Positions 16,810-26,685 of a stretch of 64,000 bases of DNA are shown here, one piece after another. The stretch's first letter is position 1; the number at the start of each line of letters is the position of its first letter. This DNA comes from Crocinitomicaceae bacterium (GTDB lineage: Bacteria > Bacteroidota > Bacteroidia > Flavobacteriales_D > Crocinitomicaceae). Where the stretch lies: assembly GCA_029249445.1 (NCBI GenBank), contig JAQWHI010000009.1, forward strand, positions 62,001 to 126,000. Reading direction: 5' to 3'. The translations under genes were made by a program, and so were the position numbers. The notes beneath the pieces were generated by a model, which saw nothing but the letters and a program-made list of their open reading frames with translations, had not been told where the DNA came from and did no database searches.

Positions 16810-17808
16810 ATGGACGAGCAAAAGAAAATAGCCGTTATTGGTGGTGGCTCATGGGCTACGGCTTTGGTTAAAATATTATGCAACAATGTATCGAGTGTAA
16901 ATTGGTACATGCGTAACGAGGAATCTGTTGCTCATATCTTGAAGTTTCGCCACAATCCAAAATACTTGCAATCGGTTGAGTTTGATTTGAATAAAATCAA
17001 CGTTAGTACCAACCTAGTAGAGGTAATTGAACGATCGGAGCTGGTAATCATTGCAACTCCATCTGCTTTTTTAGTTAAACTCTTCGAAGATTTCCCTGAA
17101 GGATTGATGGAAGGGAAATCATTGTATTCGGCCGTGAAAGGAATTATACCTGAATACAACGCGATTCCTGCACGATTCATTCATAAAACGTTTGGAATTC
17201 CTTACGATTCCATTGGAATAATTTGTGGACCTTGTCATGCTGAAGAGGTTGCTCTTGAGCGCTTGTCTTATTTGACGATTGCATGTCAGGATGAAGAACG
17301 TTCTGAGGAGATGGCAGATTTACTCTCTTGTCGCTACATAAAAACGACAGTTTCAGATGATTTATTTGGGACAGAAATTTCGGCAGTGATGAAGAATATC
17401 TATTCGATTGCATCTGGAATTTGCTCTGGCCTTGGTTATGGGGATAATTTTCAATCTGTACTGATATCGAATGCAATTCAAGAAATTGAAAATTTAATCG
17501 ATGAGATGAGCCCAATTCACCGAGATGTTAAATCATCAGCATATTTAGGGGATCTATTGGTAACGGCATACTCCAAGTTCTCCAGAAACCGAACTTTTGG
17601 TTTTATGGTCGGGAAAGGCTACTCGGTAAAAAGCGCGCAATTGGAAATGGACATGATTGCAGAAGGGTATTATGCGGTCAAAAGTGTTATGGAGATCAAA
17701 AATAAATTTCAAGTTGAAATGCCAATTGTAGAGGCTGTTCACAATATCCTTTACGAAAAAATTTCTCCTGTTATTGAAATGCGAATTCTAACCGACAAAC
17801 TGAGTTAA
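16810..17808 (+). CDS. gpsA: NAD(P)H-dependent glycerol-3-phosphate dehydrogenase
   Basis: AVIGGGSWATALVKIL, SAVKGIIPE, GPCHAEEVALERLSYLTIA, SAVMKNIYSIASGICSGLGYGDN, SRNRTFGFMVGKG. Confidence 0.93.
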   Translation: MDEQKKIAVIGGGSWATALVKILCNNVSSVNWYMRNEESVAHILKFRHNPKYLQSVEFDLNKINVSTNLVEVIERSELVIIATPSAFLVKLFEDFPEGLMEGKSLYSAVKGIIPEYNAIPARFIHKTFGIPYDSIGIICGPCHAEEVALERLSYLTIACQDEERSEEMADLLSCRYIKTTVSDDLFGTEISAVMKNIYSIASGICSGLGYGDNFQSVLISNAIQEIENLIDEMSPIHRDVKSSAYLGDLLVTAYSKFSRNRTFGFMVGKGYSVKSAQLEMDMIAEGYYAVKSVMEIKNKFQVEMPIVEAVHNILYEKISPVIEMRILTDKLS

Positions 17809-17893
17809 ATATCGGGATGGTGGGCTTCGACTTTTGTGATTTCAGTAACATTCAAAAAAGAACTATATTTCGGCAATTAATTCAACCAGAGCA

Positions 17894-19162
17894 ATGAAAG
17901 TCTTCAAATTTGGTGGAGCATCGGTGAAAGATGCACAAGCGGTTAAAAATGTCGCCCGTATTTTGTCCTTGTACGACGGAGAAAAGTTAGGGATTGTAAT
18001 TTCTGCAATGGGAAAGACAACCAATGCGATGGAGAAGGTTATCGATGCTTATTGGATCAAAGATGAGGTCCTATTCCAAGATTTAGTCGAAGAAATAAGA
18101 CAGTTCCATTATGAAATTATGGATGTCCTATTTTCCGACCGAGAATCGAAGGTTTTTGATGCTGTGGATCAGGTGCTGAGAGATTTGGGAGAGAGGTTCA
18201 AAGAAGATCGTTCCGGCAGTTATGATTTTGAATACGATCAACTTGTCGGTTTTGGGGAACTTATATCAACAAAAATTGTTTCGTTTTTTCTCATTGAATC
18301 GGGGTTTAGCGCAAAGTGGATGGATGCAAGAACGCTCATTCAAACGAACAATATTTTTCGTGAGGCTGAGGTCGATTGGGAACAAACGGAGCACAATTTT
18401 CAGTCGAAGTTTGTGCCTGAATTTGATGGGACCGATATTTTGGTGACACAAGGTTTCATTGGAGCAAATTCGAGTTCAACAACGACCCTTGGGAGAGAAG
18501 GTTCCGATTTCACTGCAGGAATTGTTGCGTATTGTTGCAATGCCGATAACGTTACGATATGGAAAGACGTTCCAGGAATGCTAAATGCCGATCCAAAGTG
18601 GTTTGATCATACCGTGAAGTTGGATCAAATCTCATTTCGTGAAGCAATTGAATTGTCATATTATGGAGCGTCAGTAATTCATCCAAAAACGGTGAAACCA
18701 CTCCAAAACAAACGGATTTCGCTTCATGTGAAATCGTTTCTTGATCCGAGTGCTGAAGGCACGGTGATTCAAGAGTCGACGACCTCAGATCATCTTGTAC
18801 CTTCATTTATTTTTAAAATGAACCAAGTGTTATTTTCAATTTCACCAAAAGATTTTTCCTTTATCGTTGAAAAGAACTTAAGTGATATTTTTGCTCGGTT
18901 GTCCAAAGCGAATGCAAAGATTAATTTGATGCAGAATTCTGCATTAAAATTCTCGATTCTTTTGGATGGCGATAAGGTAGATAGTTCACAAATTCTCGAA
19001 GTATTCAAAGATTCATACGATGTAAAGTTCAATGAGGGACTGGAATTGGTTACAATACGTCACTATGATCAAGCAACGATTGATCGAGTTACTGAAGGAA
19101 AAGAAATATTATTGCAGCAAAAAACGCGAGAAACAGCGCGCCTGATTGTAAAGCAAAAATAA
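17894..19162 (+). CDS. Aspartate kinase (monofunctional)
   Basis: VFKFGGASVKDA, VISAMGKTTNAMEK, FIGANSSSTTTLGREGSDFTAGIVAY, ELSYYGASVIHPKT. Confidence 0.92.
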   Translation: MKVFKFGGASVKDAQAVKNVARILSLYDGEKLGIVISAMGKTTNAMEKVIDAYWIKDEVLFQDLVEEIRQFHYEIMDVLFSDRESKVFDAVDQVLRDLGERFKEDRSGSYDFEYDQLVGFGELISTKIVSFFLIESGFSAKWMDARTLIQTNNIFREAEVDWEQTEHNFQSKFVPEFDGTDILVTQGFIGANSSSTTTLGREGSDFTAGIVAYCCNADNVTIWKDVPGMLNADPKWFDHTVKLDQISFREAIELSYYGASVIHPKTVKPLQNKRISLHVKSFLDPSAEGTVIQESTTSDHLVPSFIFKMNQVLFSISPKDFSFIVEKNLSDIFARLSKANAKINLMQNSALKFSILLDGDKVDSSQILEVFKDSYDVKFNEGLELVTIRHYDQATIDRVTEGKEILLQQKTRETARLIVKQK

Positions 19163-19328
19163 ACTCAAGAACTTGGATTTACGAGTAGAACTTATTTCAG
19201 TTTGTCTCTCTAATAGGCCAAGTTATTTATGAACTGTTTCGCCGATTAAATTCAATCACAAATATCGAATCGTTGACCGACTGAAAGAATACCTCTTTTG
19301 GGCTAGTGTAATTTTGTTTTACAAAGTG

Positions 19329-19336
19329 TATTTTTG
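19329..19336 (+). promoter_or_regulatory. Candidate -7 box (TATTTTTG) for feoA
   Basis: TAnnTTTG, 9 nt upstream of feoA ATG. Confidence 0.45.
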
Positions 19337-19345
19337 TGTACCTAA

Positions 19346-19582
19346 ATGACAAAAACATTATCTGACATAACGAATGGTTCCAAAGTGATGGTGTCTGAAA
19401 TATCCCAATCCAAGTTAAGAGTTAAACTGATGGAGATGGGTGTGATTAAAGGACGGATACTTACCGTGTTGTATCGGGCCCCTTTTGGTGATCCAATGGC
19501 CATTGATATTGATGGGTATGTTTTGTCACTTCGTAAAGATGAGGCCTGCTTGGTGGATGTTGAACTAATGACTGAACTGTGA
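19346..19582 (+). CDS. feoA: Ferrous iron transport protein A (SH3-like)
   Basis: 78 aa; LRVKLMEMGVIKGRILTVLYRAPFGDPMAIDIDGYVLSLRKDEA. Confidence 0.93.
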   Translation: MTKTLSDITNGSKVMVSEISQSKLRVKLMEMGVIKGRILTVLYRAPFGDPMAIDIDGYVLSLRKDEACLVDVELMTEL

Positions 19583-21513
19583 GAATAGCGTTAGTTGGAA
19601 ATCCGAACACAGGAAAAAGTTCTATTTTCAATTTGTTGACCGGCTTGCGTCAAAATGTAGGAAACTTCCCTGGGGTTACAGTCGATAAGAAAGTTGGAAA
19701 GCTCAAGGTTCTGGGTCAAATGTACGAATTGATTGACCTTCCAGGAACGTATAGTATCTACCCTCGATCTCGTGATGAACAAGTTGTATATGATAGCCTT
19801 TCAAATTTGGATTCCAGTGAGTATCCAGATGCTGTAATGGTTGTTGTCGACGCTTCCAATTTGGAACGTAATTTGTTGCTGTTTTCTCAGGTCTATGATT
19901 TAGGATTTCCAACTATGATGGTCTTAAACATGACGGATATAGCCGATCGTCAGGGGAAAAAACACAACATTGAACAATTGCAGTTCATGTATCCAGAGGC
20001 GATAATCGTTGAAGCAAATGCACGTGCTGGATTGGGAAAAGAGCGGATCAAGAACGGACTCTCTAACTTAATTTCACGTACGACGACGTCAAGAAAGTTA
20101 TTGTCAGTTGATGATTTTTCAAATCAAGAGGCGGAGACCCTTGAACGGTTTGAAGAAATTCGGCAGGGGTTGGAAAAGGTTGTATCGAAAGAAGAACGTT
20201 CAGAAGTCAAAAACAAATGGGACAAAATCTTAGTACACCCTTTTTTCGGGTATGTTATTTTTGGATTTGTTCTCGTTGTAATTTTCCAGTTTATTTATGC
20301 GTTTGCCTCGATTCCTATGGACTTGATTGATGGTGCTTTTGCCATGTGGAGCAATTGGATGTCAAATGCAATGCCTCCCGGTGTATTTACCGACCTAATC
20401 ACGCAAGGAATTATCCCAGGAGTAGGAGGAATCGTTATTTTTATTCCCCAGATTGCATTGTTATTTTTTTTCATCACAATTCTTGAGGAAACGGGCTATC
20501 TCTCTCGTGTTGTGTTCATTATGGACCGTTTGATGCGGCCGTTTGGTTTGAATGGAAAGAGTGTTGTTCCGTTGATGTCGAGTGTTGCCTGCGCAATTCC
20601 TGGGGTAATGTCCGCTCGTACAATTTCAGATTGGAAAGAACGGTTGATTACAATTATGGTTGCACCTTTAATGAGTTGTAGTGCTAGAATTCCTGTTTTT
20701 ACACTTCTTATTGCGATTGTTATTCCCGAAGAAACAGTTTTTGGTTTCATGAACCTTCAGGGTTTGGTGCTATTTGCACTCTATCTCTTGGGTGCTGTAT
20801 TTGCGTTGTTGGTTGCTATCCTGTTAAAAGCAATAATAAAGACGAAAAAGCAAGGGTTTTTATTGTTAGAAATGCCGGAGTACAAAGCACCGCGTTGGAA
20901 AAATGTCGGCTTGACAGTTTTTGAAAAAGTACGTGTTTTTGTATGGGATGCAGGTAAAATAATTTTAGCGATCTCTATTGTGTTGTGGGCACTTGCAAGT
21001 TATGGCCCGGGCACAAGGATTGAAACATCAATAAACAATGCAAAGCAAGAAGCGGTTGAGATGCAGCTTTCGAAGGATGAAACAGACCAACTGGTGGCTT
21101 CTACACGATTGGAGAATTCCTATATCGGAATAATGGGGAAAACGATTGAACCAGTGATTAAACCGATTGGATTTGATTGGAAAATAGGAGTCGCCCTGAT
21201 TACCTCTTTTGCGGCTCGAGAAGTTTTTGTTGGATCGATGGCAACGATTTATGCAGTGGCTGATGATGGTACCACTTCTTCCAGTTTGATTGATAAAATG
21301 CGACAAGAGAAACACCCCGACGGAACGGCTGTATATTCTCTTGCTGCTGGAGCAAGCTTGATGGTATTTTACGTCTTTGCCATGATGTGTATGGCCACAC
21401 TTGCGGTGGTGAAACGCGAAACAAAAAGCTGGAAGTGGCCACTCATTCAACTTGGATATATGGGAGTATTGGCATATCTTGGAGCTTGGATCACCTTTAA
21501 TCTTCTCTCGTAG
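19579..21513 (+). CDS. feoB: Ferrous iron transport protein B (GTG start, GTGA overlap with feoA)
   Basis: GNPNTGKSSIFNLLTGLRQNVGNFPGVTVDKK, DLPGTYS, multi-TM core with PFGLNGKSVVPLMSSVACAIPG. Confidence 0.96.
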   Translation: MRIALVGNPNTGKSSIFNLLTGLRQNVGNFPGVTVDKKVGKLKVLGQMYELIDLPGTYSIYPRSRDEQVVYDSLSNLDSSEYPDAVMVVVDASNLERNLLLFSQVYDLGFPTMMVLNMTDIADRQGKKHNIEQLQFMYPEAIIVEANARAGLGKERIKNGLSNLISRTTTSRKLLSVDDFSNQEAETLERFEEIRQGLEKVVSKEERSEVKNKWDKILVHPFFGYVIFGFVLVVIFQFIYAFASIPMDLIDGAFAMWSNWMSNAMPPGVFTDLITQGIIPGVGGIVIFIPQIALLFFFITILEETGYLSRVVFIMDRLMRPFGLNGKSVVPLMSSVACAIPGVMSARTISDWKERLITIMVAPLMSCSARIPVFTLLIAIVIPEETVFGFMNLQGLVLFALYLLGAVFALLVAILLKAIIKTKKQGFLLLEMPEYKAPRWKNVGLTVFEKVRVFVWDAGKIILAISIVLWALASYGPGTRIETSINNAKQEAVEMQLSKDETDQLVASTRLENSYIGIMGKTIEPVIKPIGFDWKIGVALITSFAAREVFVGSMATIYAVADDGTTSSSLIDKMRQEKHPDGTAVYSLAAGASLMVFYVFAMMCMATLAVVKRETKSWKWPLIQLGYMGVLAYLGAWITFNLLS

Positions 21514-21641
21514 TGCAGCTTATTTTAGTAACCATAGTACTTTCGCTTGCAACGCTTTATTTGGCGCGCGAGTTCTACAAGCGCTTCCTTTCGAAAGACA
21601 CCAAGTGCGATGGCTGTGCAGTGAATAAGCTAAAGGGTTAA
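21513..21641 (+). CDS. FeoB-associated Cys-rich-type small membrane protein (42 aa; GTG start)
   Basis: Manual translation MQLILVTIVLSLATLYLAREFYKRFLSKDTKCDGCAVNKLKG*; one TM segment then CDGC; starts inside the feoB stop codon (TAGTG); absent from the supplied ORF track because it is short. Confidence 0.75.
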   Translation: MQLILVTIVLSLATLYLAREFYKRFLSKDTKCDGCAVNKLKG

Positions 21642-23053
21642 ACTTCTACCCCTTGCTGTTTTAAAATTCCAGGAGCCTTCCAAGCATAGAAGAACAAGTA
21701 CAAGAAACATGCGACTCCCACGAAGAAGCTAAGTCGAATTCCGATAGACTCTTGATCAACAAGAACACCTTGGAATAATGAGATAAACCCACCTCCCATG
21801 ATCATCATAATCAAAAATCCAGATCCTTTGTTTGTATAGGCTCCTAATCCTTTAATCGCAAGGGTAAAAATACAAGGCCAGAGTGTGCTGCAGAAAAGTC
21901 CTACGCTGATAAGGGCATAGATACTGACCATCCCATCAGAGAAAATTCCGATTAAGAGCGCGATAATTCCGAGTCCTGAAAACAACATCAATTGTCGTGC
22001 GGGATTTCCTTTACTCATCGCTTCCGCAGCGATCATAAATAAGATTACGAAGACGTAGTAATAAAGTGGAGTAAGGTCTTGATTGGTAATGGTATTGATC
22101 AGGACAAATATTCCAAAGGCACCATATGGAAGAACGAAGCGTAAAATATTTTGTGTCATCGGTTTAGAGGAGAAAACTCCCGCGGCTGAGGTCCAACGTC
22201 CAATCATGAGACTTGCCCAATAAAGAGAGACATAAGGAGTAATTTGATTTGGCTCCATATCAAAGTTCACCTTTAAATACTCTCCTAAGTTTCCAGCGGT
22301 CGCAACTTCTACACCTACATAAACGAAGATGGCGATCATCCCTAAATAGAGTTGGGGATAGTCTTTCACTGATTTTTTTACATTCACCTCTTCTGTTGAT
22401 TCTTGCTGTTGAATGTGATTCGGTACTTTGGAAAGCATAATCAGAAGAGCAACAAGTAGAAAAGCACTTCCCAACACGAGATAAGGAGTTTCAATACTTT
22501 CAATACTTGCTTTGGCATCTGCTGCAGAGGTAGTTCCAAAGATGGCTAGGGCAATAAGTACCGGTCCAATCGTTGTTCCAATATTATTGACGCCTCCAGC
22601 CAAGCTCAAGCGCTGCGAACCTTTTTTCGGATCTCCAAGTGAAATTACCAAAGGATTGGCAGCCGTTTGTTGAAGCGAAAATCCGAGACCGACGACGAAA
22701 AGTCCACTGATCAGCAATTCAAAGGATTCCAATCTGGCCGCTGGGATAAACAATAGTGTTCCAACAGCAGATATGCCCAATCCTATCGAGATGCCTTTTT
22801 TATAACCAATTTTAGATAAGATATCGCGCTTTAGCGCAGATGAAGCGATTAAATAGATGATTGACCCAACGGTGTAGGCGACATAAAATGCAAAAGAGAT
22901 CATTTGAGATTGCCATTGTGCCAGGTCCAGTTCCTTCTTAAAAACGGGAATTAGAATGTCATTAGATGCGGCAACAAACCCCCAAAAGAAGAAGACAGTT
23001 GTCAAGGTTATTAGTGCACCGTAGTTTGTTTTTAATGCAGATTGTTCGCTCAT
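21638..23053 (-). CDS. MFS sugar transporter (FucP/GluP-like)
   Basis: MSEQSALKTNYGALITLTTVFFFWGFVAASNDILIPVFKKEL, GFSLQQTAANPLVISLGDPKKGSQRLSLAGGVNNIGTTIGP; ATG at 23053 preferred over the upstream Met of the track ORF. Confidence 0.9.
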   Translation of the reverse strand: MSEQSALKTNYGALITLTTVFFFWGFVAASNDILIPVFKKELDLAQWQSQMISFAFYVAYTVGSIIYLIASSALKRDILSKIGYKKGISIGLGISAVGTLLFIPAARLESFELLISGLFVVGLGFSLQQTAANPLVISLGDPKKGSQRLSLAGGVNNIGTTIGPVLIALAIFGTTSAADAKASIESIETPYLVLGSAFLLVALLIMLSKVPNHIQQQESTEEVNVKKSVKDYPQLYLGMIAIFVYVGVEVATAGNLGEYLKVNFDMEPNQITPYVSLYWASLMIGRWTSAAGVFSSKPMTQNILRFVLPYGAFGIFVLINTITNQDLTPLYYYVFVILFMIAAEAMSKGNPARQLMLFSGLGIIALLIGIFSDGMVSIYALISVGLFCSTLWPCIFTLAIKGLGAYTNKGSGFLIMMIMGGGFISLFQGVLVDQESIGIRLSFFVGVACFLYLFFYAWKAPGILKQQGVEV

Positions 23054-23268
23054 AGTCGTTAATTTGGTTGGACAAAATACGCATAAATATATCACGACAA
23101 GAAATTGAAGAATAATTCCTCTGGGGACTTCCTAAGTTTTGTTGCTTAAGTGAAAGATAATTCGTTTAAATTTGATTGGTTTTCTCTTCTACAACAGTTT
23201 TAATTGTAGCTTTAAAAAGTTTTCTTTTCGAGGGGATTTAAACGCAAAAAAAAATAAAAACGCATTTC

Positions 23269-24276
23269 ATGAGAAAACAAATACAGGCCGATTTGTCGAA
23301 TATTGCCGATGTTCTTCGAAAAGAAACACTGAATTACAAAGAGCTTTCCGAGAGCATAAATGAATTCCAAGAGATTGTGAGTGGCATTCACTCTTTTCGC
23401 AAGGATGGAGAAATTGAGAGCTTGCATTTTGACAACGGAATGGCATTGGGCACTTCTTATGCTGCGATGTGTTTGAAGGATTGCATGCGAACGAAGATGT
23501 TTGTCAAAGGAATTATGGAGGCGATTGATACCTTGGCGTCAAAATCAATGGGTGCCATTCATATTCTTTACGCTGGAACGGGACCTTATGCTACTTTGTT
23601 GCTTCCTGTATTGGCGAAGTATTCAAGTGAGAGGGTGAAATGTTCGTTACTTGAGGTGAATGCATCCACATTTGAATCTATGAAGGCGGTGATTAAGGAA
23701 TGCGGGTTTGAGGATTTTGTTGTTGAATATATTCATGCTGATGCGACACAGTTCGAAATTGACAATCCAAAGAGTATTGATATTCTTGTGAGTGAAACAA
23801 TGCAGCGTGCTTTAGATTCGGAACAGCAAGTCCCGATTGTTATGAATCTTCTGCCACAACTTAGGAGTGATGCGATTTTAATACCAGAAAAAATTGATGT
23901 GAGCGCTGTTCAAATGAGGATTGATTGGATGCATGCTACAAAGACAGGGGATCCATTTTGCAAACAATTGGGGTCAGTCATTGAACTCAGTAGAAATGAA
24001 ATCGAACGAATGACAGCTGGTTTAAAGCATGGGGAACAAATTCAATTTAGTTCTAAAGTATTTACTGTTTCTTCAGCTTCACTGAAAACCCACAACGAAC
24101 TCAGCCTTTTGACGGAAATCCAGATTTTTGACACAACCTGGCTGCGTACTTTTGACAGTGGATTGACTGTTCCTAAGGGCGTATATTCGTTTTCAGATGA
24201 TACCGAAAAAGAGTTCAAGTTTAAGATGCAATATGTTGTTGATGGTGATCCCGGGGTTCGGATTGAACGCCAGTAA
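23269..24276 (+). CDS. Class I SAM-dependent methyltransferase, PRMT-like
   Basis: HILYAGTGPYATLLLPVLA (motif I), CSLLEVN (post I), DILVSETMQRALDSEQQVPIVMNLLPQLRSDAILIPEKI resembling the PRMT double-E loop. Confidence 0.65.
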   Translation: MRKQIQADLSNIADVLRKETLNYKELSESINEFQEIVSGIHSFRKDGEIESLHFDNGMALGTSYAAMCLKDCMRTKMFVKGIMEAIDTLASKSMGAIHILYAGTGPYATLLLPVLAKYSSERVKCSLLEVNASTFESMKAVIKECGFEDFVVEYIHADATQFEIDNPKSIDILVSETMQRALDSEQQVPIVMNLLPQLRSDAILIPEKIDVSAVQMRIDWMHATKTGDPFCKQLGSVIELSRNEIERMTAGLKHGEQIQFSSKVFTVSSASLKTHNELSLLTEIQIFDTTWLRTFDSGLTVPKGVYSFSDDTEKEFKFKMQYVVDGDPGVRIERQ

Positions 24277-24331
24277 TTCTGACGAATTGTCAGTGTGATA
24301 AAATTGGCTTGATATTAGACAAAAAAAAACT

Positions 24332-26071
24332 ATGAGTAAAAAGAAGAATGTGTCGTTTTCTTGGGCATTTAGAGAATACATTTGGCCCAGAAAGAACATG
24401 CTCGGATTGGGATTGATTTTAATACTAATTCGGAGCGCTGCGGGACTTGTTGTGCCGCATGCGACAAAAGTCCTTTTGGATGAAGTTGTTCCATCCAATG
24501 ACATGAAGTCAATGTGGCTGCTGTTGGGAGTTGTTGCTGCCGCGATATTGGTGCAGGCCTCAACCTCTTTTGGTTTGACGCGTTTGCTGAGTGTTCAGGC
24601 GCAACACATGATTTCTCAAATGCGTGTCCAAGTGCAAAAAAAATTGATGCGATTGCCAATTCACTTTTTTGATAACAACAAATCAGGAGCACTTGTATCT
24701 CGTGTGATGAGCGATGTTGAAGGGGTTAGAAACCTTGTGGGAACTGGGTTTGTTCAACTTGTAGGTGGAACAATTACGGCGGTTGCAACGGTAATTATTC
24801 TGATTCAAATCAATTGGGTCATGACGGTTTCTGTATTAATTCCAATCGTCATTTTTGGTTTTGTTATGCTAAAGGCATTTGGCGTTGTTCGACCAATTTT
24901 TAGAGACCGTGGAAAAATCAATGCCGATGTAAAAGGAAGGCTTACCGAGACATTGGGTGGGGTGCGTGTGATCAAAGCATTTAATGCAGAAGAGCAAGAG
25001 AATAAAAACTTCACGAAGGGAGTAGACCTATTGTATCAGAATGTAAAAAAGAGTTTAACGGCAACAGCTTTGATCTCAAGTGCTTCGGCGTTCTTGATTG
25101 GATTGGCTTCAACAGGAATAATGGGTATTGGCGGGTATTTTATGATGGAGCAAACAATGACAACAGGTGAATTCATATCATTTACATTGTATCTCGGATT
25201 GATGATTGCTCCGATTGTTCAGATGAGCAATATCGGAAGTCAGTTGACGGAGGCGATGGCCGGATTGGACCGAACTCAAGAACTCTTGAACATGTCTGAG
25301 GAAGACGACCCGGAGGTTCGAGTAAATTCGTTGGCATCTGTTGTGGGCGACATTGAATTTAAGGACGTTTCATTTGGCTATGAAAAGAGCAAAGAAGTGC
25401 TTCATTCACTATCATTCAAGGCTCCTGCGGGCAGTGTTACTGCGTTAGTTGGTTCTTCCGGATCAGGAAAATCAACAATTGCAGGACTGGTAGCTACATT
25501 TTTGAATCCAGATTCAGGGACTGTTTCTTTGGATGGGCATGACCTTTCCAGTATCAACCTTAATAGCTACCGGCATTATTTAGGAGTGGTGTTACAGGAC
25601 GACTTCTTATTTGAGGGTACTGTTCGGGAGAACATTTTGTTTCCGCGTCCGAATGCTTCTGAAAAAGAATTGGATGCAGCAGTTAAAGGAGCTTATGTGG
25701 ATGAATTTACCGATCGTTTTGACGAAGGTCTCGAGACTGTTATCGGCGAGCGTGGTGTAAAATTATCTGGAGGGCAGCGGCAGCGAATATCAATTGCTAG
25801 AGCACTGCTGGCCAATCCAAAGGTGATTATCTTGGATGAGGCAACATCGAATTTGGATACAGAAAGTGAAACGTTTATCCAAAAGAGCTTGAATGGCTTA
25901 ATGCGTGACCGAACTACATTTGTGATTGCTCACAGACTCAGCACCATTCGTCAAGCGGATCAAATTTTAGTGATTGAAGACGGAGTGATTGTTGAGCGCG
26001 GAAAACACGATGAGCTCTTGGAAAAGAAAGGCCGTTATCATGAATTGTACACCTATCAAAGTCGGATTTGA
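24332..26071 (+). CDS. ABC transporter, fused TM domain + ATPase (MsbA-like exporter)
   Basis: GSSGSGKSTIAGL Walker A, LSGGQRQRISIARALL signature, KVIILDEATSNLDTESE Walker B, IAHRLSTI. Confidence 0.95.
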   Translation: MSKKKNVSFSWAFREYIWPRKNMLGLGLILILIRSAAGLVVPHATKVLLDEVVPSNDMKSMWLLLGVVAAAILVQASTSFGLTRLLSVQAQHMISQMRVQVQKKLMRLPIHFFDNNKSGALVSRVMSDVEGVRNLVGTGFVQLVGGTITAVATVIILIQINWVMTVSVLIPIVIFGFVMLKAFGVVRPIFRDRGKINADVKGRLTETLGGVRVIKAFNAEEQENKNFTKGVDLLYQNVKKSLTATALISSASAFLIGLASTGIMGIGGYFMMEQTMTTGEFISFTLYLGLMIAPIVQMSNIGSQLTEAMAGLDRTQELLNMSEEDDPEVRVNSLASVVGDIEFKDVSFGYEKSKEVLHSLSFKAPAGSVTALVGSSGSGKSTIAGLVATFLNPDSGTVSLDGHDLSSINLNSYRHYLGVVLQDDFLFEGTVRENILFPRPNASEKELDAAVKGAYVDEFTDRFDEGLETVIGERGVKLSGGQRQRISIARALLANPKVIILDEATSNLDTESETFIQKSLNGLMRDRTTFVIAHRLSTIRQADQILVIEDGVIVERGKHDELLEKKGRYHELYTYQSRI

Positions 26072-26082
26072 TGCACTTTCGA

Positions 26083-26679
26083 TCAGGGGCTGTTTCTCAA
26101 GGAATCGAAGGACGTTAGGTCAAGTTCTCTAACCTCACCAGCGTCCAAGTCGTCGAGTTCTATACTTCCAATTCTGATACGGATCAAACGCAATGTTGGG
26201 AAGCCAACAGCGGCTGTCATTTTTCTTACTTGCCTGAATTTCCCCTCGGTGATTGTAATGGATGCCCAGCTTGTTGGGCCGTGTCGGTCGTCTCTGATTT
26301 TTTTTCCTCGGACGGGTAATTTTGGGGGTGTTGCAATCAATTTTGCTTTGCCAGGCTTGGTTGTATAGTTACTTTTATCGACACTAATTTCAACTCCTTT
26401 TTGCAATCGGTCAATTGCTTCAGCAGTAATTTCTCCATCGACTTGAACGAGGTACTCTTTCTCTACTTTTTTACTGCGGATGGCTTCACTCATTTTACCG
26501 TCGGTAGTGAGAATCAATAGGCCTTCTGATGGTTCGTCCAAACGCCCAACGGACATCGTTCCCTTTGGGAAATCATGAAGTGTGCCAAGCAAGCCCTTTT
26601 TTCTTTTTCCAGAGTAAATGAATTGAGATAAGAATCCATACGGTTTGTAGATTTTGAAGTGCTTATGCGTGATTGACAT
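26083..26679 (-). CDS. rRNA large-subunit pseudouridine synthase, RluE/RsuA-like
   Basis: FPKGTMSVGRLDEPSEGLLILTTDGK catalytic motif; EKEYLVQVDG; ITEGKFRQVRKM. Confidence 0.92.
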   Translation of the reverse strand: MSITHKHFKIYKPYGFLSQFIYSGKRKKGLLGTLHDFPKGTMSVGRLDEPSEGLLILTTDGKMSEAIRSKKVEKEYLVQVDGEITAEAIDRLQKGVEISVDKSNYTTKPGKAKLIATPPKLPVRGKKIRDDRHGPTSWASITITEGKFRQVRKMTAAVGFPTLRLIRIRIGSIELDDLDAGEVRELDLTSFDSLRNSP

Positions 26680-26685
26680 GCAGTA

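Noticed and set aside
19240-19345. Fur or DtxR operator upstream of feoA
   Set aside because: ACCTAAA half-site is present at about 19339 but no convincing dyad could be built; insufficient evidence.
21638-23053. Sugar utilisation locus around the FucP/GluP-like transporter
   Set aside because: No glycoside hydrolase, SusC/D or sugar kinase is nearby; looks like an isolated transporter.
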